This document shows, piece after piece, positions 55,501 through 62,847 of a stretch of 64,000 nucleotides of DNA. Each line of letters begins with the position of its first letter. Positions within the stretch are counted from its first letter, which is position 1. The translations under genes and the position numbers were made by a program. The notes beneath the pieces are model-generated. The model did not search any database. It was not told where the DNA came from and saw only the letters and a list, made by a program, of their open reading frames with translations. The stretch spans positions 121,348 through 185,347 of the forward strand of contig JAGSHN010000027.1 in assembly GCA_029855935.1 (NCBI GenBank), given 5' to 3'. Source of the stretch: Candidatus Thorarchaeota archaeon. Lineage in GTDB: Archaea > Asgardarchaeota > Thorarchaeia > Thorarchaeales > Thorarchaeaceae.

Positions 55501-57552
55501 GGAGCTCGGATACTCGCTCCAACTCGAGAATGAGTCGAGGAAACTGAAGATGGCCTGGGTATCGACAATCCTGCCTGCGTGCGTGTATCTGCCAAGCTGC
55601 GTCATCCAGTACGTGTTCATCAGCGAGGGCACGCATTCCATCACCTCGAAGCCAGCCTCGGTCTCCACGGAGTTCACGTAGGTGATTATTCCGTCTCTGA
55701 GTAGAGCATCGTCCGCCCCAGTCTCATTGAGGGCCATTGCAACATACGACGTGTCAAGCGTCTTGGCTACCAGGTCGCTTGTCATCGATCCGAGGCCAAA
55801 GCCGCCCGACGCAAGCTGGTTCGCACGGAACCACTCGATGGCGGCCGTCCTGTTTGAGGGCGACAGAGTTCCCATAACAGACATCGCAGTGATGGCCGAT
55901 GCCGTCCCCACTGTCACCTCAACACCCGGATTCATGGTGTCACTGAACGATCCGTCACCCTCGGAGGTCTGGGAGAGTATCCAGTCCGTGAGTTTCGCCG
56001 GGTCGTTGTGGGATGTGCCGAGTATCTGCAAGGAGAGAACAAGCGCACGTGCGTACGAGTTCTTTGGCGTGATTGACGAGGGATTCTGTGCGACACCACC
56101 CCACCGCTCCGGCTCGCTTGTCTTGCTCCCATCGATCACGCAGTCTCGTAGCCAGGACTCAGCAGCAGCTGTGTCAATCTTGTTGAGCGCGCTGGCTGCC
56201 CTGAGCGCCTCCAACACGCAATGAGTAGTCAGTATGTCACTCCCGAAGCCGCCGTCAACATCCTGACGAGATGAGATGTACGAGATGATTGAGTTGACAT
56301 CAAAGCGGTCGGTGAGAGAGAGGAGCTGAATCAGGTAGAGGCCACGAGATGCGCTCAACACGTCAGCTGCTGTGTCAGCCTGTGTGGGAGCAAACCCGGT
56401 CTCAGATGCCCCCGACACAGTCATCGACTGGAGCAACGCAGCAATCGAGTCCTGGTGATTGCTGAGCCACACCGTCCAGTTGATGTCGGACAAGCTGGAA
56501 CGCATTGCGCGCACAGAGTAGTACAGGGCCTCCATTGTGGCCTCGTGCGGATAGAACATACCGCCCTCAGGCTCCCGTCCAAGTACCTGCCACTCGCTGA
56601 GTCTCTGCGCAGTAGACGACTCAGCAATTGAGGCCGCAAGGGATATCACATTGATGGTGAGGTTCTGGCCCGAGGACGTGAGGTAGTCCGGATTTTCCAT
56701 GGCAAGGAGGAACGTGTCCAGCGGCTGGGAGTCATGCCTTAGTGGTGCGAGCAGAGCCGGATCACTGCTGCCAGTGAGATTGACAAGTCGGGACTCCTCA
56801 GTCTGCACTGCATCCACGGGAAGCCGTAGACTGGCCTCGGATGTCAGTTCCGACGGAACATCGACTTTGTTGGGCCAAGAAAGGAAGACAGCGTCCTCAA
56901 GACCTGGAGTAGTGTTGTATACCCACGTCTCGGCCAATGCCGTTTCCAGTGGGGGAGCAAGACCCTGCAGCCGATGCTCCAGCCACGCCGCACGGCCCAG
57001 AAGGACTATAGGCAGATCGGCCCTCACAAGATTGTCGAGCACGGTCTGAGAGAGCTCGCTGCCATTGCCGGACCCTGTGCTGGGGTCGAGAACGACTACT
57101 GCACCGGAGTCCAGCAGTGATGCGTTCGCCTCGATCTGCGAGTCAGTCACGACTCGGCTGACAATCCCGGAGCCCTCTATGAGAGACGCCCACGCCACTG
57201 CACGTGAGACAACGTCTCCACCCACGTGCTCAACAACAAGACACACACGACCATCAAAAGGCACAGGGGGTTCGGCGCTGGGACTGTAGGAACCATCCCT
57301 GAGAGGCCCTATCTGGGTGGAACGTACCGATGACGAGTCCGTGATTGGCCACATTGGGCCCCGCCCTCCGCCCAGGGCGCTCACGCAGATCAGTGACAGA
57401 AGCAGCACCACGCCCAGCAGGCGTACGGGGCCGGATGCGCGCCGAACAATGTTGGGTGAGGGTCTCCGGGACCGGCTCTGATGGCCGGGAAGCATCCGTG
57501 GGTGTGGTCTTCGAGACCGGTCCCGGATTTGGTTGAGTGTTGATTCTGTCAT
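49537..57552 (-). CDS. Giant cell-surface protein: toroid (terpenoid cyclase/prenyltransferase-like) domain plus ~16 Ig-like domains
   Basis: 2671 residues. A basic N-terminus precedes a hydrophobic signal ('VRLLGVVLLLSLICVSALGG', ~43-62). Residues ~70-220 form an alpha/beta domain. Residues ~330-900 hold alpha/alpha-toroid repeats with 'QDVDGGFG', 'LASGGFGLG' and 'QSADGHF' turns, as in squalene-cyclase/prenyltransferase-like and alpha-2-macroglobulin/TED toroids. From ~1000 to ~2590 about 16 Ig-like domains of ~95 residues follow, with motifs such as 'TTDDNGVATFVWST' and 'GQYVFSAEFGGEDYY'. A C-terminal span ('PVFISIPMITLLGVVV') and acidic tail anchor it. Dozens of N-x-S/T sites suggest glycosylation. 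Probably adhesion or an S-layer-like role. TAG of the upstream gene abuts its ATG. Confidence 0.85.
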   Translation of the reverse strand: MTESTLNQIRDRSRRPHPRMLPGHQSRSRRPSPNIVRRASGPVRLLGVVLLLSLICVSALGGGRGPMWPITDSSSVRSTQIGPLRDGSYSPSAEPPVPFDGRVCLVVEHVGGDVVSRAVAWASLIEGSGIVSRVVTDSQIEANASLLDSGAVVVLDPSTGSGNGSELSQTVLDNLVRADLPIVLLGRAAWLEHRLQGLAPPLETALAETWVYNTTPGLEDAVFLSWPNKVDVPSELTSEASLRLPVDAVQTEESRLVNLTGSSDPALLAPLRHDSQPLDTFLLAMENPDYLTSSGQNLTINVISLAASIAESSTAQRLSEWQVLGREPEGGMFYPHEATMEALYYSVRAMRSSLSDINWTVWLSNHQDSIAALLQSMTVSGASETGFAPTQADTAADVLSASRGLYLIQLLSLTDRFDVNSIISYISSRQDVDGGFGSDILTTHCVLEALRAASALNKIDTAAAESWLRDCVIDGSKTSEPERWGGVAQNPSSITPKNSYARALVLSLQILGTSHNDPAKLTDWILSQTSEGDGSFSDTMNPGVEVTVGTASAITAMSVMGTLSPSNRTAAIEWFRANQLASGGFGLGSMTSDLVAKTLDTSYVAMALNETGADDALLRDGIITYVNSVETEAGFEVMECVPSLMNTYWMTQLGRYTHAGRIVDTQAIFSFLDSFSSWSEYPSSSNMSFLASPEFSPSQFRMKSVWTQYFGVESSYHLYRELTAAERSDVIDYLTGSQSADGHFRNARLPGPAHMQYSVAAVETLYLMGSLSKIPYPDELRAAVLAEYRDGYWSRDGWTLRPYCRVPQAIDYLSTRAALRLGLLNSSMASQIISTIQARINYSDLLAVGFDSLTVGLLASSGLISIDVASVIDPDAALSSLGPSMKDTGWFNATILYQPLYTSIISRMLSVLGLRVKAWEPDPRSLSAVVETVVHLGSTADINVSISSSPGNSTVVLYAFGQWSSFGNVSPKDNLVIHVPDDADDLGPAVLYLRVEDYGAIWATSRLETTVNGTLTGEMALDRHDYRIGSPITGLVSWELTTGRPAGTTNATVSLTGADGAHQWSYCNASPLVLSLPTDNLTAGRYNLSVLLERPYCDSLILSDWLELFEPEPTYVETLSNLTTLLGDAVSVNWTLRVLANDSALSGQWVHITITDSNGSPVYSADDRTGAFVWTPGERGVYNFTITFDGNRSLAPSETSGQIVVEEPVVIEMLNAGQYDQYTNVTLEVRIRDSSGGVVSGLDITLKLVSPSSQTVVVAPLRTNELGLASITAYLGENGQYVFSAEFGGEDYYTKASNSSEFTSYSVTTLTATGLPGEALVTDTLTTRFNLTDTAGVRVVGQIIHVTVTFLPSTVVLETDVTTDDNGVATFVWSTETAGQYEVAGSYAGSPSLGPSSTSSIVSVYIPLTVTITVDPAPSVGEISIIVVTVEDNLGDPVDQLQTNVTVTGPSGVAEVAALLVTDSGIARANWTPGQRGEAAVVVVIPQQGWYASSMTNTSIAVSDTAAMMIDMPKNPVAPGRSTVSVSLTDSLGEAISNCTVEIEVHLDATLILKADNVTDPTGTILVGLNLTHPGELQVNISVPAQGYLSASKSSANVHVLGITTLSVDAPQAPVLQNSTVGILVVLTDWRDSALVGATIRTEILWSNGTLYLSSTGQTAQDGSVSFLFEMSTVGDFVINVTFSGDDTNAASQTSIPLRIYCVPDVFLEAPISSYSNDTLRVSVYVTDEVGDPVVGRNVSVRFEQDGVSLHEETIVTSNVPVVVEWVLNLRGRITVIAMHLGDDYYHQNSSSASVSVMEIVDGQLILSSESIEFADSVDLTYRLDAADCAGITVLVELLGVDLVPVWSSSLTTNSTGYVSAMVTVDMAVGPLVARAGPADDQYMLGGDVQQQLTVMTDATVNVVVSPEPPCATEPVVLNVHLYDELGGAIDGLSVTISLLDPYGDPVRLGTWSDAVTITTVDGIATVDTTVSEPGLYTVLVDSSGSRYVHSFSFSSQWIAYSRTNLTILSITDDLEVGDTLSAVVLLLDHTGTPMSGSNITFLAQGPDGSTISETVATNATGYCRWEQVLLSEGEWHFVVTFEGLGVYLADSAERTIDVRFGVRVVLVDISEEQVVAGDVPLRLSLLLTDLDGGVLEGFTMRYLAYHQSRGLLIEGALVQSGTTPENLTIEFPLMGNYSLFIVFDGTDHYHPASTVVEVFVMGTTSPEITGPTAIHRSTDEEIVIRVYDESRVPLGPTEVGLTVTLLRGLDPVNVTSRLILNETCVELSLRGLDVGDYSLLVTVPGSSLRLGSTATLDFTVTAETALCLLESDLPGIVGWQHEVVIAVHDLLNATVWAGHLTVSVFDPDGRQLLGGVLTSGLDFNLTDIEEADITWTPGTPGEYTLTAVFSGTSYYSQANLSVVLRVRYLTEMEVDIPAESEFGTSIPVSARLRGPLGGIGSATLVIRVRPQYGDEIVLTEETDITGTVRTEFYPPVAGVLTVSVEYAGSDDFNSTTETMEVVVRPTVTVEVLSVENAFAGQEMRVSLSIEIAGVAPGWNTSLQVAIFGPDGSLLKTLDRTIESSSLLPVTFSPPTEGEYIIDVTIEDVPVLGDVANSVSVAVSTMGSSLGIGLTPLPVFISIPMITLLGVVVRNRMNVALSRLPVDWDDSIDKLADDGGDDDSRHLDELE

Positions 57553-58155
57553 CTAGACGAGCACCCCCAGAGCGCGGATGTACACGACCGCAACGAGAAG
57601 CGAGACAATTCCCAGCTCGACCGTACCACTTCGAGGATGACTCTGCAATGATGTCCTGAGCAGGTTGAGGTCCCCGCCACGGACACAGGAATTGAGAAGG
57701 ATTGCAAGGCCAAGGTACCACGCAGCGGCAACGAGAGGCGCCGCCATCTCGACGATCGTGGTCACTATGAGTAGCATCATTCCTGCGTACACGGAGAGGG
57801 TGAGCGTAACGAGCAGAGCGACGACCACAACGCCAACCCGGGGCGGACGTTCAACAACGACATATGGATTGAACTCCAAGAACGTCGTGTCAAGTCCGAT
57901 GTCCCCGAGCTCGATGCCCATCAAGCGTGACACGGCATATCTGATGGCAATTGTCGCAGCCATTCCAGGAGCCGTCAGCCATGAGAAGACCGATAGCCAG
58001 CGACTCCGTGTCCACGTGGCGAACGATCTCTTGCGACCGCTGAGAAGCAGGAGGCTTCTGACAATTGAGGCCACGGCCACGATGATGGGCATCAGGACAA
58101 ATGCAAGGATGAAGGTACCGACCAGCATTGTCGATATGTTAACGCCCACCATCAT
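57553..58155 (-). CDS. Five-span membrane protein cotranscribed with giant surface protein
   Basis: 200 residues with about five hydrophobic spans (~8-38, 55-75, 105-130, 132-152, 178-198). Its stop codon directly abuts the ATG of the giant gene, implying coupled expression and a possible role in export or anchoring of that protein. A short segment between spans 2 and 3 is predicted outside ('LDTTFLEFNPYVVVERPPR'). No family recognised. Confidence 0.65.
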   Translation of the reverse strand: MMVGVNISTMLVGTFILAFVLMPIIVAVASIVRSLLLLSGRKRSFATWTRSRWLSVFSWLTAPGMAATIAIRYAVSRLMGIELGDIGLDTTFLEFNPYVVVERPPRVGVVVVALLVTLTLSVYAGMMLLIVTTIVEMAAPLVAAAWYLGLAILLNSCVRGGDLNLLRTSLQSHPRSGTVELGIVSLLVAVVYIRALGVLV

Positions 58156-58313
58156 ACATTCATCTCGCTACTCTGTCACAGAAGCGATTGAGCAGTCTGC
58201 AATGAAAGACTTGACTCACACTCATCGTGAGCAGGCATAGTCCCCCATCTTCCAGAAACGACAGGCATAGATGCATAACAGTCTTGCCAAGTGATAACAG
58301 CTCGAATTCTTCG

Positions 58314-58330
58314 GGATACATTTATTGGAG
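58314..58330 (+). promoter_or_regulatory. TATA-like box before HTH-containing gene
   Basis: 'ggatacatttattgg' lies ~55-65 bases before ATG 58381; 'gaccaggagaggtcggag' supplies the ribosome-binding site. This argues for ATG 58381 rather than the ORF-track start 58291, which lies upstream of the box. Confidence 0.5.
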
Positions 58331-58380
58331 GAGCGCGCCACCAAGTTCTCTGCAAGTATGACCAGGAGAGGTCGGAGAGT

Positions 58381-60231
58381 ATGGCCCCTTCAGTGACGCC
58401 ATCAACAGCGGGATGGATACAGCCAGGCCAGATGCATTCGGACCGTGCCATCTACAGGACGATTGCACTTCTGACAGGGCGGTCAAGGGAGATGGGTGCG
58501 ACTGATGCTGAGGTGTTTGAAACAACACACTGCAGGCTCCGTTGGGAGGAGGACGATGTCAGTCCAGACATGCTCAGGTGGCGACTTGGGAGCGAGCGCG
58601 TGACGCAGCGGTTCCGGGGACCAGAACGACCACTGCAGCCGAGGGGATCGACCCTGAGAGAACGGGTCATGTCACTACTACCAACCACTATGGAACCCAC
58701 AGAGGCAACGAGCGTGGCACTCAGCCTTGGACACATCGCGGCAGAGGACATCACTCCTGTAGGTAGAATAGCCTATGACGGGCTTGACCTGCTGGCCAAT
58801 GCCCTCGTTGTCATCTCTGGGGCTGCCAGGTCCATCGGAGCACGGGTTGCTTGGCTTGAGGGAGTCTGGGAGTACTACGTTCAACGTGCAGTCAGAAACG
58901 CGACGAAGGACCTCCAGGCACTACCGGATGGAGTAGCCGTCCGTGACCTCGTCGAGAGGATCAACTCCCACGTGGAGAGACTGACTCAGGATGCACCCAA
59001 CCACCCGACTGTGGCTCTGTTGACGAGTTGGAGGGGCCTGCTCACGTCATATTCTTCGAGAGAGCAGGTCCCCGACCATATACGAGCGAAAATCCGTGCC
59101 AGTGCTCGTGAGGCACTGCGTAGACAAGAGGTACGGCTCGTCGAGTGGGCGTCCCCCACACCAAGAGTGGACTCCATCGTGTTGATACAACACGACCCCC
59201 TTGTCCGCACCTTGAGGGAGAACATCTGCGTCCTCAGAGATAGGCGCGTCCTCAGCCTGCTGAAGCTATTGAGAGGAGTGACTGACCCACACAGACCAAC
59301 TCAGCATGATGTAATTGAGGCCACAGGGCTGGCGCGATCAAATGCCATCAGATGGTCATCGCAAATCGCGCCCTATCTATCGCGGGGATGCGTATTGTCG
59401 GTGGAACGCCTTGGGCTGCAGTACAGATACGTCATCTCGCGTCGTGGCTACACGCGTCGCACAACCTCTCCGACCGTGGCGAAGATGGTCGCGACAAGAG
59501 GACGTCATGTGAACGTATTGCTTGAGGCGGGCAGCGAAGAATCCGATCAGGAACGAGAGAGAGAGGGCTTCGCAGTCAACCGCGAGACGCTTACAATGAA
59601 CCTTGGCGCGTTTGACCCAGACACTGGGGACTGGCGAGACCCGTGGTCGAGAACTCGGGCCTCACGCAACGAGGATACAATCATCACTGCATCCACCACC
59701 ACGGGTGAGAGGATTGAGCCCATTGGTCCCGCCACACTGGCTGCCCTATCTCTGCTGTGGTCCCAGACCGCATTCAAGAGATACTTCGACTGGCTGGTGG
59801 GCGTTGTCGGCCCCTCACGCAGTACGATATCGTCGACCTACAAGAGAATTGTAGCCGAAGGACTTGCGTCCTTTGTGTATCTTCCGGACATAGAGTACGT
59901 GTCCCTACCAGAGGCCCTGCTGGTCGCAGCCCGGGGATTGACTCCTTCAGAGTCGCAAAAGGCCAGCGCGTGGCTGGCCAGGACGTGCCCCTTCGTCCGG
60001 GTGCTGACAGGAGAGAGGAAGGACGGTCGCAGAAGGATGACAATTGTCGCTGAGGCCAGATTGCCGAGAGAGTCTGCTGGTGTGATAGCCGGGGCCGTTG
60101 CCCAGAAACTTGGCCAAATGAGCGATGATGTTGTTGTAGAGAGGATTCGCCGTTACAAGACATATCGCTACTCAGCATTGTTCAGGTCGTACAACGCGCG
60201 AACAAAGACCTTCGGCCAGAGAAGGAGGTAG
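58381..60231 (+). CDS. Large uncharacterised protein with two HTH-like segments
   Basis: 616 residues from ATG 58381. An N-terminal ~260-residue helical region is followed by one HTH-like segment ('TQHDVIEATGLARSNAIRWSSQIAPYL', ~330) and another ('VGPSRSTISSTYKRIVAEGLASFVYL', ~515), then an alpha/beta C-terminal part ('LTGERKDGRRRMTIVAEA' onward) and a basic tail ('RTKTFGQRRR'). Probably a DNA-binding regulator. Its C-terminal organisation resembles the 47537 gene, which flanks the giant gene on the other side. Convergent with the FEN1-like gene (5 bases). Not a recognised family. Confidence 0.65.
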   Translation: MAPSVTPSTAGWIQPGQMHSDRAIYRTIALLTGRSREMGATDAEVFETTHCRLRWEEDDVSPDMLRWRLGSERVTQRFRGPERPLQPRGSTLRERVMSLLPTTMEPTEATSVALSLGHIAAEDITPVGRIAYDGLDLLANALVVISGAARSIGARVAWLEGVWEYYVQRAVRNATKDLQALPDGVAVRDLVERINSHVERLTQDAPNHPTVALLTSWRGLLTSYSSREQVPDHIRAKIRASAREALRRQEVRLVEWASPTPRVDSIVLIQHDPLVRTLRENICVLRDRRVLSLLKLLRGVTDPHRPTQHDVIEATGLARSNAIRWSSQIAPYLSRGCVLSVERLGLQYRYVISRRGYTRRTTSPTVAKMVATRGRHVNVLLEAGSEESDQEREREGFAVNRETLTMNLGAFDPDTGDWRDPWSRTRASRNEDTIITASTTTGERIEPIGPATLAALSLLWSQTAFKRYFDWLVGVVGPSRSTISSTYKRIVAEGLASFVYLPDIEYVSLPEALLVAARGLTPSESQKASAWLARTCPFVRVLTGERKDGRRRMTIVAEARLPRESAGVIAGAVAQKLGQMSDDVVVERIRRYKTYRYSALFRSYNARTKTFGQRRR

Positions 60232-60236
60232 TGCTC

Positions 60237-61214
60237 TCAGAGCCACTTCTCAAGCGAGATCTGCTGCAGCCGGAAGGCCTTCCACAATGGCACAGCCTCA
60301 TCCGCCACCTCCTCGGCGAGCGACTGTCCAATCGCTGGCGTGAGAACACGGACCAGACGCGGGCGCAGTGGATACCTCGGTGCAATATCGAGCCCTCGGA
60401 CATCAATAGTGTCCACCTCGTCAAAGACACGCCGTGCCTCCAAGAACGGCTTGCGTTCCGCGGCGTTTAGGCCTCTTGAACGAAGAGCGTTCTCAAGGTC
60501 GCCGTGTCTGCGAAGCAGGGCCATCCCGTGATGAGGACCGACGCCTCTGAGTCCGTCGTGAAAGTCGCATCCCATCAGTATGGCAAGATCACGCAGCTGA
60601 CAGAGAGTGAGGCCCGTGACCCTTAGTGTGTCAGAGAGCGTCGTCCTGAGGATCTGACCGCTGTACAGTGCCAGCTGGCGTGTGAGGTGAGGGGTACCGA
60701 ACAGGAGGGCATCCGCGTCATTAGATACGACAGTGAGCACGCGACCGGCGCGACAGAGAGCAGCTGCGAGAAGCTCAGCCTCCGATGGAGCAACCACCGT
60801 CGGTATCCCAAAGGCCGCTGCAATGTCTCTGACGTGGGCCAATGCGAAGTAGCCATAGAGTGCAGGGCTCTCCTTCAGCCGACCGGCAAGCACGGGGTCC
60901 TCGGGATCCTTGTCCCTCTGGAACCTCTCATAGAGGCCATTGGCCTCGCGTATCAGATCAGGATTTGGTGCCCGTTTCAATACCTCCGGTGGCCCATCGA
61001 ACACCAAGACAGGAAGGACGTGCCTGCGCAGAGTCGCACGGATGATGTTCAGAATCACCCTGACATGTGAGGTCGGTACTCTCTCACTGCCACGCCGAGG
61101 TATCGCCAACATCCGTCTCAGTAGGTAGTTGGGAGTGTCGACCGCAATTGCGCCTGCAATCTCAGAGACATCGGACCACAGCCACGGAACAAAGTTGAAA
61201 CGAGCAACACCCAA
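60237..61214 (-). CDS. fen: FEN1/XPG-family structure-specific nuclease
   Basis: 325 residues. The acidic metal ligands of FEN1 are all placed: Asp26 ('IAVDTPNYLL'), Asp73 ('VFDGPPEVLK'), Glu145/Glu147 ('PSEAELLAA'), Asp166/Asp168 ('SNDADALLF') and Asp217/Asp220 ('GCDFHDGLRGVG', the helix-two-turn-helix). The N-terminus 'MGVARF' keeps the essential Gly2. The C-terminus 'QQISLEKWL' resembles a PIP box for PCNA binding. Overall identity to classic FEN1 looks low and the helical arch is short, so this may be a paralog rather than the replication enzyme. Last gene of a minus-strand cluster with RecA-like ATPases. Confidence 0.88.
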   Translation of the reverse strand: MGVARFNFVPWLWSDVSEIAGAIAVDTPNYLLRRMLAIPRRGSERVPTSHVRVILNIIRATLRRHVLPVLVFDGPPEVLKRAPNPDLIREANGLYERFQRDKDPEDPVLAGRLKESPALYGYFALAHVRDIAAAFGIPTVVAPSEAELLAAALCRAGRVLTVVSNDADALLFGTPHLTRQLALYSGQILRTTLSDTLRVTGLTLCQLRDLAILMGCDFHDGLRGVGPHHGMALLRRHGDLENALRSRGLNAAERKPFLEARRVFDEVDTIDVRGLDIAPRYPLRPRLVRVLTPAIGQSLAEEVADEAVPLWKAFRLQQISLEKWL

Positions 61215-61217
61215 GGC

Positions 61218-61877
61218 TCACTCACCAATCCCTATCTCAAAGATCCCGGAGGAGGTAACGCGAATCACAACGGCCTCGTGGGACACGCCGAAGGAGGACT
61301 TCTCGACCGCAAGGCGAACGAGGCCGCCGCTCTGCGACACCCTCACTGCACTCACAATCGTGTCGACGGCGTGGGCAAGGGTCAGCCCACCGAGGGGTAG
61401 AAGTGTCCTGTTCGACCAGTCGACCACACTGTGGTCCAACAACAGGAGGTGGACGGCCGAGCTGGAGACATCGGACCTGACACGTGAAATGGCGTCAAAC
61501 AGCTGGCGCTGACGCGTGCGCGTCGCCGGAGTTGTGCTCAGATTCAGGACTCCTGCCAGACTGTCAACGACTATGAGTGCAACATCGTCCCTTTGACAAC
61601 CGCGGGTCACCAGCTCCTCAAAGTCTGACAGCGACAGCACCCGTCCGATGGCCATCCTACTCAACAGGTCGTCAGATTGGAGGTCAGATGGCGCTATTCG
61701 TCGCACCAGTCTCGGAGAGAAGCTGAGTCCCGAGTCGAGATAGATGACGGTGGAGGGCCTTGCCGCAGCGGCAACGGCGATGTGGTGAGCGAGGACTGAG
61801 AGAATAGCACGCGAGTCGCCGTGTAGCACACTGATCTCGCCTGGGACGAGCAGACGACCCAGAAAGCGGTCGAGCAA
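61218..61877 (-). CDS. RecA/RadB-like ATPase-fold protein lacking the P-loop
   Basis: The RecA-type core is visible: 'GEISVLHGDSRAILSVLAHHIAVAA' where a Walker A (GxxxxGKT) should be, 'STVIYLDSGLSFSPRLV', Walker B-like 'DVALIVVDSLAGVL', and 'VHLLLLDHSVVDWSNRTLLPLGGLTLAHAVD' as in RadB/KaiC-like proteins. The Gly-Lys-Thr is gone, so ATP binding is probably lost. The start is uncertain: TTG 61877 gives the N-terminal length of the intact paralog at 62848; ATG 62045 would overlap the upstream gene by ~100 bases; CTG 61955 is a third choice. Three bases separate it from the nuclease start. Confidence 0.7.
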   Translation of the reverse strand: MLDRFLGRLLVPGEISVLHGDSRAILSVLAHHIAVAAAARPSTVIYLDSGLSFSPRLVRRIAPSDLQSDDLLSRMAIGRVLSLSDFEELVTRGCQRDDVALIVVDSLAGVLNLSTTPATRTRQRQLFDAISRVRSDVSSSAVHLLLLDHSVVDWSNRTLLPLGGLTLAHAVDTIVSAVRVSQSGGLVRLAVEKSSFGVSHEAVVIRVTSSGIFEIGIGE

Positions 61878-61944
61878 CGGTGGCTCGAGCGTGATGCGCG
61901 GACCGAGGTCTTCGGCAATCTCTGTGAGTGGAACCCTCTCAATA

Positions 61945-62799
61945 TCATCTCTCAGTGAGAAACACCTCCATCGACTGTCCCTGCCGTAGCGCTTCGGAGA
62001 TGCGTAGGGCTGGGACCTCCAGAGCCAACGACGGCGCAGCGACATCAACCGGAACAGCCACAACAGCCATCGAGGAGGATACGGAAACGATGCTACCCGC
62101 GGGACGCGCCTCAAGCACACTCGACACAAACTGAGGATCACCAGACACGACATAACTCCCACTTGGTCCCCCAGTCCGTAGCACGGGCAGCTCCCACAGT
62201 ATCGCTCTCAGATCAGGCGGACAACCAAAGACCCCGGGCTGACGGGAGAGGATGTCGGCTCGGCTGGAGAGAACTGCGACAAAGTTCTCGGCCGTCACAA
62301 TGGTCAGTGGCACTAGGTCATCCTCTTCAAGTAGCGCAGGGAGGACTGCAGCATCGTCGCTCTGCACTAGAACTATTCGCCGTCCAACCCCCGTGTGAAC
62401 TGGTCCATCCTTGACCCGGGAGGAACGAACTCTCTGTACCGACTGTCTGCCGAACAGTGTAAGCGAGCGAAGCCCACGAGATATTCCATCGGGTCCAGCC
62501 CTGCTCACCATCCGCAACAGCGCAAGCGTGAGAAACATTCCTCCGAGGGCAGGGAGGGCCCCCATATCGAGGAGAATGAAGAAGACCAGCAATGACACGT
62601 ATAGACTGCTCACAGTGGCGATGACCCCGACAACTCTCTGAAGCCTCGGCCTCATAGAGAGTGTGCCAGACATCAGCGTGAGAACGAAGATGGGAACGGC
62701 AGTCAAGATGAACGGGCCCCATGCCCCGACACGAGCAGACAGGGCGACCACCGTGAGCCAGCGGAAGAGTGGTATGCCCACCACAAGGAACACGACCAC
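61945..62799 (-). CDS. Membrane protein with cytosolic domain, in RecA-like/nuclease cluster
   Basis: Three to four N-terminal spans (~1-95) precede a ~185-residue soluble domain with alternating strands and helices ('RRIVLVQSDDAAVLPALL', 'PLTIVTAENFVAVLS', 'GSYVVSGDPQFVSSVL'). GTG 62799 is the first conventional start, but it falls inside the first hydrophobic span; 16 sense codons between it and the upstream TAG ('LPIRQIVRLTVA') look like a better N-terminus. The frame is the same as the upstream ATPase gene. The true start may be non-standard (CTG or ATA) or the protein may arise by stop-codon readthrough. No family recognised. Confidence 0.6.
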   Translation of the reverse strand: MVVFLVVGIPLFRWLTVVALSARVGAWGPFILTAVPIFVLTLMSGTLSMRPRLQRVVGVIATVSSLYVSLLVFFILLDMGALPALGGMFLTLALLRMVSRAGPDGISRGLRSLTLFGRQSVQRVRSSRVKDGPVHTGVGRRIVLVQSDDAAVLPALLEEDDLVPLTIVTAENFVAVLSSRADILSRQPGVFGCPPDLRAILWELPVLRTGGPSGSYVVSGDPQFVSSVLEARPAGSIVSVSSSMAVVAVPVDVAAPSLALEVPALRISEALRQGQSMEVFLTER

Positions 62800-62847
62800 A
62801 GCAACCGTCAGTCTGACGATCTGCCGAATAGGTAGTCCAAGCAGTAT

